A stretch of DNA of 64,000 nucleotides, taken from positions 4,278,001-4,342,000 of the forward strand of contig BCIA01000003.1 of the NCBI GenBank assembly GCA_001599815.1, written 5' to 3'. Positions 43,544-55,128 of the stretch are shown here, piece after piece. Every line of letters begins with the position of its first letter. Position 1 is the first letter of the stretch. The DNA comes from Furcasterigmium furcatum. Its lineage: Eukaryota; Ascomycota; Sordariomycetes; Glomerellales; Plectosphaerellaceae. A program made the position numbers and the translations under genes. The notes below the pieces were generated by a model. That model had not been told where the DNA came from, did not search any database, and saw only the letters and a program-made list of their open reading frames with translations.

Positions 43544-45716
43544 ATGTCGGCCGCTTCAGGGGGCGTCTCGAGGCGCAAGCAGAATCGCGGTTTCTTGGGC
43601 CACGATACCTCTGCGCTGCCTACACGGGACTTGCAGGTAAATTACTTACCTATGCCCCGTCATCCCCTCCATAGCTCTGTCGCTCACGCCTTGTGCGCAC
43701 CGCATCATAGGACCGTGACCAGCTGAGATACGAACTCGATCTCAACTCATGGAATCTCCGCATCTGGGGCGTCGCAGCCTCCGGCTTTCTGACAGACTCA
43801 TATAATCTCTTCTCGACCAATGTCATCCTCGCGCAAATCGCCTTTGTCTACTGGCCTGGCCCTGGCCAGCGCTGGGAGGGCCTCATCATCAACGGATGCA
43901 CACTCTTCGGCTCTATTATCGGCCAGCTTCTCTTTGGCTTCTTGGCCGACTACTATGGGCGAACGCGACTCTATGGCATCGAGCTCATCTTGGTCATCGT
44001 CTCGACCATTGGTGTCGCCACGAGCAGTTTTGGTTACGGCGATATGAGCTTCCTCGGTCTTTTCACATGGGTACGATATTGCCTTACCCAGCCCTCATCC
44101 GTATACATACTGACTGTCTCTACCACTGCAGTGGCGTTTTGTCATGGGGATAGGTATGCTGCGGTTTGCCTGGTTTAGCAACTCGCCAGGACTGTTGAGC
44201 TGACGCGTTATCACAGGCATCGGTGCAGAATACCCCCTCAGTGCTGTCATCACCTCCGAGTGGTCTAGCACACAGTCTCGCGGCAGGATGATTTCGTCCG
44301 TATTCATGATGCAACCGATTGGGCAGGCTCTAGCCCAGCTGGTTGGCCTTTGGGTTTTGCTCGGCCGTGAAGACACATACAAATTGCACGCAATGCAGTG
44401 TGGCCTGAACTCTCTAAACGAGACCGAGTGCCGCCGTATTGTGGACGGCATCTGGCGCATTGTTATCGGCTCTGGCGCGGTCCCTGCGCTGCTTGCAATC
44501 ATCTTCCGGTTCTTCCTGTTCGATTGCGGCTTATACAGCCTCGAGGTTAAGAACAAGGCCGGCATTGCTTTGCAGAACACACAGAGGATCTACGGCGCTC
44601 CCCCGGGGACTACGAACGAACCAGGCGTGCAAGCCAATGGTGCACCCGTGGCGAACGAACCGCCCATGCCCATTCAGTTCTCGAAGCACGACCTGTACAA
44701 ATTTTTCATCGAGGACGGCAACTGGTATTACCTGCTAGGCACATCAGCAACTTGGTTTTTCTTGGATGTCGGCTTCTACGGCCTCTCCTTGGACAACAGA
44801 GGAACCCTGTCCGATATGTGGGCAACCACCAGCCCTACAGAAATCGGCCCAAACCTCTCATGCTGGAACTCATCACTCCCAGATGGTCACCCCACACCGC
44901 AGCAGCAGAGGTGGGACCTTTACGGACTTCCCGGCTGGCAAACAGACGACACATTGCCTTGCCAGACCATTTATGAAGTCCTTCTCGAACAGGCAAAACA
45001 ATATCTTCTCACCGTCTCTCTCGCCTCCATAGCGGGCAGTGCTTGCTTCGTAACCTTTTCAAACTGGATCCCGCGGCGAAAGTGGCTCACAATCTCGTTC
45101 TTTGTACTGGCAGGACTCTTCGTCGTTACCGGCTGCGTCTACTACGGCGTTGCCCGCACTCCGAGGGCACCGTTAACCGTTGTGCTCGTGGCTCTGTGTC
45201 ACTTCATGTTCAACCTAGGTCAGTTTAAGGCTGCGACCTGCTCAACTCAGTTACCGGGGTTACTGACTTTCCCTAGGCCCGAATACGTTGACATTCATTA
45301 TTCCTGCCGAAATCTTTCCTACCGCCTATCGCTGTACTTGCCACGGGATCTCTGCCGCTGCTGGCAAGGTTGGTAGCCTGGTAGCTGTGCTCGTGGTCTA
45401 CGGCATCAACTCCGCCTATGACGACTTGTACCGCCAGGGCCTAATTTTCATCCTTTTCGGTTCTGCTGTTGCCCTGGGCGCAATTTACTCCTGGGCGTAT
45501 CTCCCCGATCCCCAGCGATGGTATGTTAATGAGGACGGGAAGCGGCGCCTTGAGCAAAAGACGCTGGAGGATCTTGGTGGTGGTAGGGAAAAGGCACGAC
45601 AGCAAGGAGAGATCATCGGTCTCCGCAACAAGTGGCGGGATTTCAAAGAGCGACGGAGACGGCATCCAACGCCCCCTGAACCAGGCCATCCAGAGATGAC
45701 GATGACTGGGCAATGA
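43544..45716 (+). CDS. Major facilitator superfamily phosphate transporter (Pho84-like)
   Basis: Plasma-membrane proton-coupled transporter of the phosphate:H+ symporter group, probably importing inorganic phosphate; glycerophosphodiester transport is an alternative. Five exons: 43544-43636, 43711-44070, 44132-44153, 44217-45218, 45277-45716. Introns are 74, 61, 63 and 58 nt with GTAAAT, GTACGA, GTATGC and GTCAGT donors. The product is 638 aa. Exon 3 is only 22 nt and encodes WRFVMGI, completing the MFS motif around FTWWRFVMGIGIGAEYPLSA. Segment LNSWNLRIWGVAASGFLTDS starts the first helix, and FGFLADYYGRTRLYG is the loop 2-3 signature. GPNTLTFIIPAEIFPTAYRC is the family's helix-11 region. The large central loop faces the cytosol. 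The C-terminal tail is Arg/Lys-rich and soluble. Confidence 0.92.
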
Positions 45717-45930
45717 GCGTTGTGTAAGGTATATATATGAGTTATTATGTATTAGACCGGGGGCTCATTGAGTCGCGAGTCGTGTATAAACAGTAAACAG
45801 GAGCACATAAGGTCAGCGTTGGGTATAAATGCATCTACTGGACCTTCCGAATGCTATGAAATCCCAAAACACGAGTGACGCGCCATACACAATCCACCCT
45901 CCATACCTGATATCGCCGGTTGGCATGCAC
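45717..45930. other. Convergent 3' region between the phosphate transporter and the GST
   Basis: About 210 bp, AT-rich near 45728-45755, likely shared by both 3' ends. Confidence 0.5.
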
Positions 45931-46947
45931 TCATGTCGCCGACGCCTGCTGCTGCGCCGCCGAGCTTGTGTCCTGTGCCACAACCTCCATCGTCTGAACA
46001 TACAGCTCTTTCCCGCTCGTCGTGGCCTTTACGTGGGGATTTTCTTCAATGGCCTCGAGCCACTTGTCCCATCTCTCCCGCTCAGGATCCGCGCCGTCCG
46101 ATTGCGTCCAGGACCAACCCCTGTGCACCTCGAGTATCCGCGAGAGGCGCAGGGCAAATGGGGCCAGGTGGACATCGACGAGAGACAGGGTGTCGCCGAG
46201 GAAGAAGGGGCCCTGTGCGTCGTGGGAAGTCAGTTGCTAGGGGTTCTAAGCGTGTCGAGTGCGGGACAAACCTCTTCGTCCGCGGCCAAGACCCAGTCCT
46301 TGATGGCTTGCTGGAGCTGTTTGCAGGCTTCTGGCCAGCCCGCGGCATTTGATGACCGGAGCAGCCGGTAGAAGGCGGGTACGATGTTGGCGTCGATCTA
46401 GTCTGCTGTGAGCTGGGAAGAAGCTGGGGCGGGCGGCTGAACTTGCGTGGTGTATCCACTGGCGGCAGTTGGCCTTGAGGCGGGCGTCAGATGGAAATAG
46501 GGGCGCCGAGCCTTCGATATCCTCGAGCTGTCGGGGTACAATGTCAGCAGGGTTCAGCAGTCTGTGCTGATCACGGCAGCGGGCTTACATATTCGAGGAT
46601 CACTCCGCTCTCGGCGCATGCCCAGTCCCCCTGGCGTATCGCGGGAACAGTGCCACGGGGGTTAGCTTCGAGGAGCTGCGCAGACGTAGGTCGCTTGGAC
46701 GGATCGACTTCGACGTATTGATATGGCAGCTTCTTCGCCTCGAGAGCGATCCAGACGCGCTGAGAAAAGGGGCTGAATGCGTCAACAGAATGCCCTCTCG
46801 CCGAGTGTGCATCGACACTCACCAAAAGCACGCGGAGTACAGCTTCATATCAGTCTCCTTGGTGTGTTTTCTGACCGTGGCTGCCGCAGCCGCTGAGGCC
46901 TTTCGGGGAGCCTGATTCTGTTCATGACATAGAATGTCAGTAGCCAT
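45931..46947 (-). CDS. Glutathione S-transferase, omega-type (may be the 3' part of a fusion gene)
   Basis: Glutathione conjugation or thiol-transfer enzyme. Modelled alone: 46947-46823, 46772-46589, 46527-46447, 46397-46272, 46212-45931 (265 aa). Introns 50, 61, 49 and 59 nt; the third uses a GC donor (GCAAGT...CTAG). The thioredoxin-like domain starts MKLYSACFCPFSQRVWIALE. CPFSQR puts a cysteine at the omega-class catalytic position, and NPRGTVPAIRQGDWACAESG is the glutathione-binding region. The helical domain includes IDANIVPAFYRLLRSSNAAG and GPFFLGDTLSLVDVHLAPFA. The start is uncertain. ATG at 46947 lies inside what looks like an intron of the upstream gene, and that gene's frame runs straight into this one; see the next entry. 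Starting at MKLY (46848) would give 232 aa. Confidence 0.85.
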
Positions 46948-48207
46948 CCCTTCTCGTCGAGAAGAGAAACGAGGAATCTTACTTTCTTCGCCTCGGCCTC
47001 TTGTTTTGCCAGCATCCGCATGATGCTGTTCTTCTTCACCTGATCACTTCTCGCAAGGTCATGTTTATGTGGCCCGGGGACCCCGCTCCCGCTCACATGC
47101 CCGTTGATTCTCTGGATCGTCCAGAACTTCTGCCCGTCTCTCCCGACACCCGCCTGCTCATCTGCCGCCCCAAAGGCGCCGCTGTGAATGGCAGGGACGA
47201 CGCGAAAACGCCGCTCCGTGGACGGCGTGAGCACGTCGTCCGGGGCGGCGATGGGGGCGTACGTGTCGTCATCAAGGTCCTGGAGGGTCGCGCCAGGGAA
47301 GTACTCCGTGATTTTGATCTTGACATCGCACTGGTTCAGCTCTCGTGCCGTGCGTTTGCGCTTCTTCTTGTTGGGATCGTCAGACTTGGGCGTGCCCGGC
47401 GGCCGGCCCTTCAGACGGCAGTCGTAGTAATGGGAGACGAATGGCTTCCGCTTGTAGCGCTGCGTGGAGCGGTGAGAGTAGACATTGTCTACGTGGGGGA
47501 AGTATGTCTCGAACCTGAGATGGGCGGTCAGAACTTGAACGGGACACAGAGATGATGAGGAGATGCTTGCAAGCCGGTGCCCCTCATAAGATGGCGTGGG
47601 TGACTGAGAGAGAAGGCCTGCGCACTCACTGATCGTTGGTGACAATGATAAGCTCATCGCAGTCAAAAAGGCGCTGTCTCCATTCCTCGAGGTTTGGAGG
47701 ATCAACGACCATCCGTTTCTGAACACCACCCTGGGCATTCTCGGGCGCATTATGATTCTCGCCACTGCCTTGCTCGCCGCCAGACATCATGAAAGGATGC
47801 GACTCATGCATACCCGCCATGTGACCTGATGGCAGCCCGGCAAACGTGACATGCTGCCCATGCGCGCCAGACATGTCCATACCAGGGCCGGGTCCAACGA
47901 CCTGATGCTGCTGAACGCGGGCTCCGTGGTCGACCGGGGCATGAAGAGACACGGCAAAGGCCGGTGTTGCCGCCGCGATGGCAGGGTCCTGGAACGCCCC
48001 CGGCCCGTGGACCTGCCCGAGGCTGGTGGGAAACATCGGCGCCGTGGGTTGCATGGACAGAGACGAGGGCATATGGCTCGGCATGGTTTGTTGTTGCTGT
48101 GCCTGCTGCTGGCCTGGTGAAGGGCGGAAGTGCCCCGTGGCCGCCGTGCCCTGCTGCCGGTGCGGGGACGCGACTCCCTGACCAGACGGCGAGCGTGCTG
48201 TCCTCAT
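46845..48207 (-). CDS. Gln/His/Met-rich regulator-like protein (RfeG-like), 3' end merges with GST
   Basis: Exon 1 48207-47630 and exon 2 from 47514; intron 47629-47515 (GTGAGT...CTCAG). The N-terminal 165 residues are rich in Gln, His, Met, Pro and Gly. Then comes LEEWRQRLFDCDELIIVTND, joined to QFETYFPHVDNVYSHRSTQR, and a basic block (KRKPFVSHYYDCRLKGRPPG, KKKRKRTARELNQCDVKIKI). This resembles fungal proteins annotated transcription factor RfeG (recalled, low certainty), hence probably nuclear. Read through, the frame stops at 46845 (415 aa) within GST sequence. Alternatively exon 2 ends at 46983 and an intron (46982-46918; GTAAGA, CTACTGAC branch, ACAG) joins it in frame to the GST exons. 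That gives one seven-exon gene, 48207-45931, of 625 aa. The strong splice signals make the fusion the likelier model. Confidence 0.72.
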
Positions 48208-48700
48208 ATCGTAAAGGCCTTCGAGTGCCTTTTCAGGGGGTTCGGTGTGGGCAGTGGTGGGCTTTAATTGTTGCTGCTTTTATCATGGAGCTGCGTGTCG
48301 AGACATGTTTGGGGCGGAGCGAGCACGACGCGCCAAAAAGGGCAACATATCAACGCGTGGAAGTGGGGATTATGTAATCACCATCTCAGAGACCACCCAC
48401 CACCACCTGCAGGTTGAGCTATACGCCGAAAACAACTACGAAGGCATAATTGAGTCGTGAGATATTACCAGGAGCTAATCTACTCTGTCATGAAATGAGT
48501 AGGCTCGCCAATTCCCCAACGCCATGTTTCCCTTCCGGTCATATCAGTCTCCAAACGCCTGTGATTCGCCCATACATACAAGCAGCCGTGGGCTTTCCCG
48601 GTGTACAACATTATGTCCAGACCCAGATCAAGTCGATAAATCCTGATCCATAGAAATCACGTGAATATCACGAAAGACCATGAGCAGCAATGAAGCGTCC
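48208..48700. other. Spacer between the Zn2Cys6 gene and the regulator-like gene
   Basis: About 490 bp, both flanking genes on the minus strand. It must hold the Zn2Cys6 3' UTR and the promoter of the regulator-like gene. Nothing further seen. Confidence 0.5.
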
Positions 48701-51700
48701 TCACCGGAAAGACACGCCTGGGTATTGGGGGTCCCCCGCACCATCGGCCTGCCGGTTCTCGAGCGTCAGGTCCATGGCGTCCAGCGGTTCCATTCCCCCA
48801 ATAGACCGCAGAACCTGCGGTACGGCTGTCATGCCTTGCCTTTGCCATCCTGGTGGTATACCATAGGTCTCGGGCGTATCGCCCATTGCGAATGCGGGGG
48901 GCCCCGAAGTCATGCCCGTCACTTCTAGGCCGCGGAGGAAATTAGTCTCGTTGCTGTTCAGGTCCACGAGAACAGGGTCCGGTCCGCCCATGTTGGCGGT
49001 ATTGTCGTATGGCGGCTTTCCTTGTCCATCCAATCCGGACCCCTTCCGATAGTCAGATGCACCGCTCGAGGTCGGTGTTGCTCGGTTGGACTGGTCGCCA
49101 TCTGATGTCTGGTTGTTTTCTCCGCTTGTCTCGCTCTGGACCATGCCAGGCATGCTCCCGTTCGCCGACTTTTCGTACATCGACCCCGAGTTCGGTGTGA
49201 GAGTCGGGTCTTGTCCGGGCATCCGGCCTTCGGATGCAAGCCATTGCTGGTCTGAATATAATGATCCGGTCTGGTCAACGTTGCCAGTGTTGGGGGCACC
49301 GCCGTCGTGTTCGGAATCAACCATGTTGCGTGCGTGTTGATGGTTGTCGTTTTCGGGGTTGCGCACGAACGTACAGTCCGTGGTGTTGAGCATGATGCCC
49401 TTCGATCCGTCGCGGCCGTCGCACCGAGAACGGTTTATGTTCGTGTCAGGCTACGGAGGATGTTAGAAAATTTCTCACGCGTCGATACCCGAGTGACCTA
49501 CGCTGTCGCCGCTTCGCGGAAAGGCGTTCCTCAACTTCGGGATCCTCATTGCTAGCGCCTCCAGGTCGACATCGAGCTGGACCAAGAAGGACTCGGTCAG
49601 AGGGTTCCTGCGCTTCAGCGCATTCATCGCAGAGAGGAGGAAACGCAGCGAATCCGAGGCCTGGCTGTCGTTGGGCCGACTCTTCAAAAATTGCACGAAA
49701 ACTCTTGCGGCGACGTAGAGGCAGAAGGAGATGATGGGGTTCAGCTAGGCGATGGTCAGCACGCAGAGCTTGTTGGACACCTCGATCAACTTACAAGAGA
49801 TAGGTCCATGTGAGAAATCATCTTCATGATGGCTGTGACCTCATTCGCGGCAGAGATGCAGCGGACCTTGCTCTCGGTGCTCACGGATGACGACAACTTG
49901 TTCTTATCTGCCTTGAAGATGGCGGCTTGGTGCAGGCAAATAGTGGAAGTGTGGATGCTCATGTTGGTGAAGACGCAGTTGGGATCTCCGCGACCCTCGG
50001 GGAGCTTCATGTGAGGAGGAAGACACAGAGATGTGTTGAGCAAGATATTGTCCAATGCGCGGTGACGTTTCCAGAATTCTCCGTTGAGGTCATTATCTCG
50101 GTCATCGCGGTCGGGGCGGTGAAGGTGGAGGAGGTTTCGGCCGAAAAGACAGGCCATCAGCACAATGCCCCCAAAAGAGGAGAGCTTGGTAGCTCCCGAG
50201 GGATTCATGGCATCCTGGAGAGTCTGCGTCTGTTCCGGCCGGCTCATATCGAAGGCCTCGTCGGAAGAGGGGAGGTGCGTCATGATGTCCTTCTCATCGA
50301 CGGTCATCGGCCACCCAGTGCCGATACTCGCGTAACGATCTTCGCAAAAGGCCATCCAGAAAGTTCGGCGCCGCTCTTCTCGTTCTGTCCAGTCTCTTGG
50401 CGGCGGCAGGGATTGCTTCACGTCCAGCCCTGCTCCGTCCAGTCGATGGAGGCCGATCCTACGTCATGTTAGGGACAATACAGATAAGAGACCGTGGAAG
50501 TTGCGGGCAACTCACATCTGACACAGGCGCACAGCGGCACCTGTGCTCATCCATCCTCGCGGAAAGTACATCATTTTGAATTCATACGATGCCAACAGGA
50601 TATGGGTCTGGGCATGGGCCACGGAGATCATGTGCTCGCCATAGCCCTTGATGTAGTCCAACTCGACATACTTACGCGCCCGCTGGTAGAAGAGGTCTTT
50701 GAGATCCGAGTACTTGTCCGTGATGGAACATGCCATTGTCCAAACAGCGTATCTGAGGGCAACTGGGGGTCGTTGGTTCGGCGCACTTGAGTAGGCGTCA
50801 GTCTCGCTGATCGTAAAAGCTTCTGGACGAAGCACTGATGTTGCGACTTACAGGTTCATCGCGGCCAGATACCTATACTTCTGGATCATGGGTATCGAAG
50901 GATGGACCTTCTCGAAGTAAATTTGATGACTATGAGACGGGTCAGCTCACGAAAACCAGCACTCAAAGGGCGAGAGAGGACTGACAGCTCATCAATGGTG
51001 TCTTGGGGAGGCAAGGGCTCCTCGAGACCCAGACCAATCATCTCCCATGTGAAGTTATTCCCAACGCCCATGCCCATCGGCATGGAATTGAAGTTGAATT
51101 CCTCAAGCGGAGCCCCAGGCTGCGGCGACTCGCCGTTGAAGTGCTGCCAGGTGTCGGGCTCGCCATTTATGGCAATAGAGGGCGTAGGAATGCCCAGGGT
51201 AGCGCCCATGGAAACGGAAGGTGCCGGGTTCGTCCCGCTCGGGTCGATATTCATGGGCATCGCTTTGATGGGGTCCGTCGCAGCGGCGGCGGTCGGGTCT
51301 TGCGTCTTGTGGAGGAGGGTTTCGACATGTTCTGTGTGGGAGCGTTCGTCAGTACATGCTTCACACAGCAGGACAGCAAGTGTCGCAACGAGGGGGAATG
51401 CTCACTTAGACGTTCCTCCAAGGCTTTGACGTAGCCACGCTTGGGGCCGCTCTTCCTCCTCACTTCGTCATAGGCGCAAGAGTGTCCGAGCCTGGAGCAG
51501 GTGCTACAGCTCGGCTTGACACCATCGCACTTGAGCTTCCTCTTCCGGCATATCATGCAGGCGAGGCGTTTGGGCTTGGGAACATTTGTGTTATCTGCGG
51601 GCTCGCGCGATCCGTCCATGGCAGCGGCAATGGGGCTTGTAGACCCAAGGCCGCCGTCGGCATGTGGTGAAGACTGGCGCGACATGATATGGTCGGCGAA

Positions 51701-51718
51701 ATGGTCAGGAGTCGCCAA
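48701..51718 (-). CDS. Zn2Cys6 fungal-specific transcription factor
   Basis: Nuclear binuclear-zinc regulator with a fungal_trans middle domain. Seven exons: 51718-51406, 51331-50986, 50929-50852, 50785-50516, 50458-49795, 49744-49502, 49450-48701. Introns 74, 56, 66, 57, 50, 51 nt, all GT-AG with consistent phases. The product is 887 aa. Zinc cysteines are C54-X2-C57-X6-C64-X6-C71-X2-C74-X6-C81 (RLACMICRKRKLKCDG). They are followed by RKSGPKRGYVKALEERLKHV, a linker and coiled coil for dimerisation. The regulatory domain includes HQIYFEKVHPSIPMIQKYRY, MYFPRGWMSTGAAVRLCQMI, GLHRLDG and EERRRTFWMAFCEDRYASIG, a classic fungal_trans signature. The C-terminus is Gly/Asn/Pro-rich, probably an activation region. 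The start could instead be ATG 51685 (MSRQSSPHADG). Target genes are unknown. Confidence 0.88.
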
Positions 51719-53230
51719 CTCTCACTCGGGGGTATTCTCGACAGTGACAAGCAAGCCGGCGCCCCGGCTCCGGGAGGCGATGGTATCGTGGGCGGAGCGG
51801 TCGGTAGTCGGGGTGGCGAAGCCGTTTGCTCACGGCGGGTATGATGGAGAATTCACGGAGAGGACGGTCGCCGCCGATCGGACGGAATGGAGGGGTTCGG
51901 TCGGATCGCAGCAGGGTGCGTATCGAAGTGATGCCGTCGAGAGGAGTCCTCCAGCCGAGTCGCTCCGAAGAGCAGCTTTTTGTTTCAGTCCACGGGGATG
52001 GTCGTTGCAAACAACAGGGTGTAGAACGAGGACCAGCACATGCACTGCCAGAATTGAAGGACGGGAAAGTGGTGGTGTTGGACCGCCGCGACCGAACAGG
52101 GTCAAGTCCGCTTGGTTCAGTCAGAAGCATGGCGAGCTGCATGGATTACTGCCTTTCTTAGCGCTCCGGGGGCCACTCCGTGGGTGTCGACCTTCAGTGC
52201 GGAAAGGATGCGGTGACAAGCGGTCCAGGTACAAGAGCACACGGTGCGAAAAGGTCCCATCCAGCATCCTGGTGCGTTATGCTTCAGCGATAGTCACCAG
52301 GCAGCAGTCTGCCATCCCAAGATCAATCCACGTCACTGGCCAATAGCCATCGCGTATCCCCCGTTCAATCGGCCGCAGCCAACACATCCCCACACTGTAC
52401 TCAACAGTACCCTGCAAAAGACTGGCACCGGCTTGAGGCGCAGGGCTGCTAGCGGTACATCATCAACGGGGGGCGTCCAACCCCTCCAATCGTCACAATC
52501 ATTATCGAGACCGCACTGACGCGTCAATCGGGGAATTGTCTCATGACTTCCCAATATCAGGGTGAAGCTTAACCTCAGCCCCACGTCCGTCGGGAGAGGC
52601 CTGTCAAGACACCAGACATGTTACTGGGTACGCTCTAAAGTCAATTTGGCTGCTGTGCTGTCCGTCTGTCAGAGTCCCCAGCTCGACTTGCCTTGCCAGC
52701 TCTCTCATCCCCCACGCCATCCACCGTCTTGACATGTCGCTGTGCCAGCTGTCCCCAGTTAGTGTCCTCGACCTTTTGGTGTGCGCTAGCACCAGTTTCC
52801 GCCTTCCCATCCGTCATCTGCCGAGAGGACGGTGGACGACGGACGGCTTGAGTGTCGGTGGACGATTGGCCCGTGCTGACAAGGCCAGGTAGGGGCAACC
52901 TACATACTTGTCGAGCGGAAGGCTTGTCTCCCGAAGTCTTGGGAGTGGCTGTGCCTCGGTTGATTTCCAAGCGATCTTGAGAAACCATCCGAACCTCTCT
53001 GGGCCGTTGTAACGTAGCCACCCTCGCGCGATGGGAGCACGCACACCCATCCTGGCTTCCAAGATGCAAGTGAAGTCTCGCAGCGTCATCCTGCCTGCCT
53101 AGCCCAGGGGTAATCTGGGCTTCTGGCTGGGTCGCGGCGCCCGGCCGGCGGCCTGACCCGAATACGTCGTGCGTGTACGAATTCTTCTCAAACCCTCGGC
53201 TCCGAGATCAGCCCTACCAGAGACTTGTCA
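51719..53230. other. Upstream region of the Zn2Cys6 gene
   Basis: About 1.5 kb holding the TEX1 3' side and the promoter of the Zn2Cys6 gene. Open frames such as 51501-52346 plus overlap the TF antisense and are not protein-like. Confidence 0.5.
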
Positions 53231-54541
53231 TCACCTCCTGTCCGTGGTGTCGAGGCCGGCAATGCGCAGGACGCCCAAGTCACTGTATGCCAGGCAATAT
53301 CGCGTGGGAGCCCAGGCCACAAGGGAACTGGAACCGGCCGTCTTAATCGTGTGAACGCGTTCCCCAGACTCGGTATGGAAGACTTCCAATCCTGACCCTA
53401 AAGATCATCATCGAGACGTTAGCATGGAATTCTGTGGTTCCTCAACCCGCTGCCACTCACCCTCCTCACTCCCTCCTACAAGGAAACTGCCGTCCCATGT
53501 GAAACCTGGACGGATAGTCAGCATCATTGCCCATTTTCAAGTTACACCCGCAACGCCAGGACTTACTGAGGCTGCGGATGGGCCCTGTCAGCTTGGTAAT
53601 CGTTTTCTGGCATATCCAGTCGGTTGTGTCCCACAGGGCAATGACCGAGTCATCGCCGCCACTGGCCAAGAATCTTGCCGTTGGCTGCATCTCGGCGGAA
53701 AGGCACGACGAGGTATGCCCTTTCAAGGCGAATTCGGTCCTCTCCGGGCCCTCATGGTTGTGGTAGAGCAGGGGTTCCAGGTCGGGGTAGGAGAGAATGC
53801 GAATACGTCCATCATCAGCTGCGATGAAGATCTTCTCCCCACTCCAGCAGAAGGCAATCTGGTTGGATCTGACTGGCTGTTGTTTGCTGGACAGTGGAGT
53901 TGTTTGGATGGGCGAAAGGACGAAGATGTCACCGGCCTAACAATCGAGGAGTCAGGTCGTAAGCAAGCGGATCGATGTTCGGGGTCAGCCCACCTTGTTG
54001 CCAACAACGACGGTTTCACCGCCGGGAGCCCAGGCCAGCGTGATGGCCTCACCCAGTCCCTTGACTTCATTGGTGCAGGTCTTCCCTCTTGCGTCCCAGA
54101 ACTTGACCACGCCGTCGCTGCTGACACTGCACAGCTCGGCATCCTTGACGGGGTTGAAAGCGACTTGCTCAATGGCGGCCGAGTGGCCCTTGAGCTCGGT
54201 GGAGAAGCGGACATTGGGCTTCTCGGGGTTCCCTGAGTCACTGTTACCACAAGCTGCTTCCGGGTGAGGCCGAGTGAACTAACAAACGCGCAGAGTCTTG
54301 TCGGTGGACCCCGTTGCGACCAACGTTCCCATGGGATTCCAAGCAATTGAACTGAGTCTAGAGGAGAAAAAGGTCAGTGACGCGCCCTCAACCGCCCGAG
54401 ACGTTGTGATTATTGAGCGTACTTCCGCGGACTGCCCCCTCTAGCGGTTGTGGTGTCCTGATATGCCTGGCTCTTGACCGTGTTGAAGTACGTGGGAAAC
54501 TTCTCCTTGGACAGACTCGTCCTGGCTCGCAGCGGCGCCAT
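53231..54541 (-). CDS. TEX1: THO complex subunit TEX1/THOC3 (WD40)
   Basis: WD-repeat subunit of the THO/TREX complex, which couples transcription to mRNA export; nuclear. Six exons: 54541-54423, 54357-54284, 54232-53994, 53936-53567, 53505-53461, 53397-53231. Introns are 65, 51, 57, 61 and 63 nt; donors GTACGC, GTTAGT, GTGGGC, GTAAGT, GTGAGT. The product is 337 aa. The joins restore repeats: KLSSIAWNPMGTLVATGSTD, then TLRVWNPEKPNVRFSTELKG, DAELCSVSSDGVVKFWDARG, IAADDGRIRILSYPDLEPLL, ARFLASGGDDSVIALWDTTD and SLSFTWDGSFLVGGSEEG. Seven blades can be traced and the length is normal for the family. Exon 5 is only 45 nt. The N-terminal MAPLRARTSLSKEKFPTYFN is the family opening. The gene is divergent from RIC1, 587 bp away. 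Confidence 0.92.
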
Positions 54542-55128
54542 GACTGCGACAAGTGTAGAGAGTACGGTAAGCGTGAAAGTATTCAAAACTGAGTGATCAA
54601 TGAATTCGTAGACCAGCGTCTGGCAAAGAAATAGATGCTAGACCAGAACCTTTGTTGTTAAAGGGACCAATAGTTGCTTGTCGTGAGTGAGGTGAAGCCG
54701 GCCGATGAAGTGAGCCGGTGGAGTCGATTCACAGTAATGATAGACATACTCGCACGGTCTATCGCACTGTCCATGCCAAGATTCGGAAGTAACGGCCTGG
54801 CTGTCAATGTCAATGGGAAAAGAAGGTCCATGTGGGGAGCTCTGTCAGTTCGACTCGCTCCTCCAACCTCGACCTCACCTCAACATGCCCAAAGCATCTG
54901 AACCTGAGGGTCAAGATCCGACGATGATTTCCCCCCAGCCGGAGTCATACCTCGAATAATACCTCCCGACCGATCAACCAACCAACGCAGGTTCTTGCAA
55001 CTGAATGGCCATGCTTGCGACCAACCGATACCGTTTCGATTGCCTTCCCGACCCTCCCCCTTGCCCCTGACGGGCGTCGAGAGCAACATCGACAAACACC
55101 AGGCCATTGAACCGCGCGATCCACCGAT
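54542..55128. other. Divergent promoter region of TEX1 (-) and RIC1 (+)
   Basis: 587 bp containing both promoters. C-rich near 55045-55075 on the plus strand. No TATA box is obvious. Confidence 0.55.

Noticed and set aside
53424..54236. 270-codon plus-strand frame across TEX1
   Set aside because: It is the antisense shadow of the TEX1 exons, whose minus-strand splicing gives clear WD repeats.
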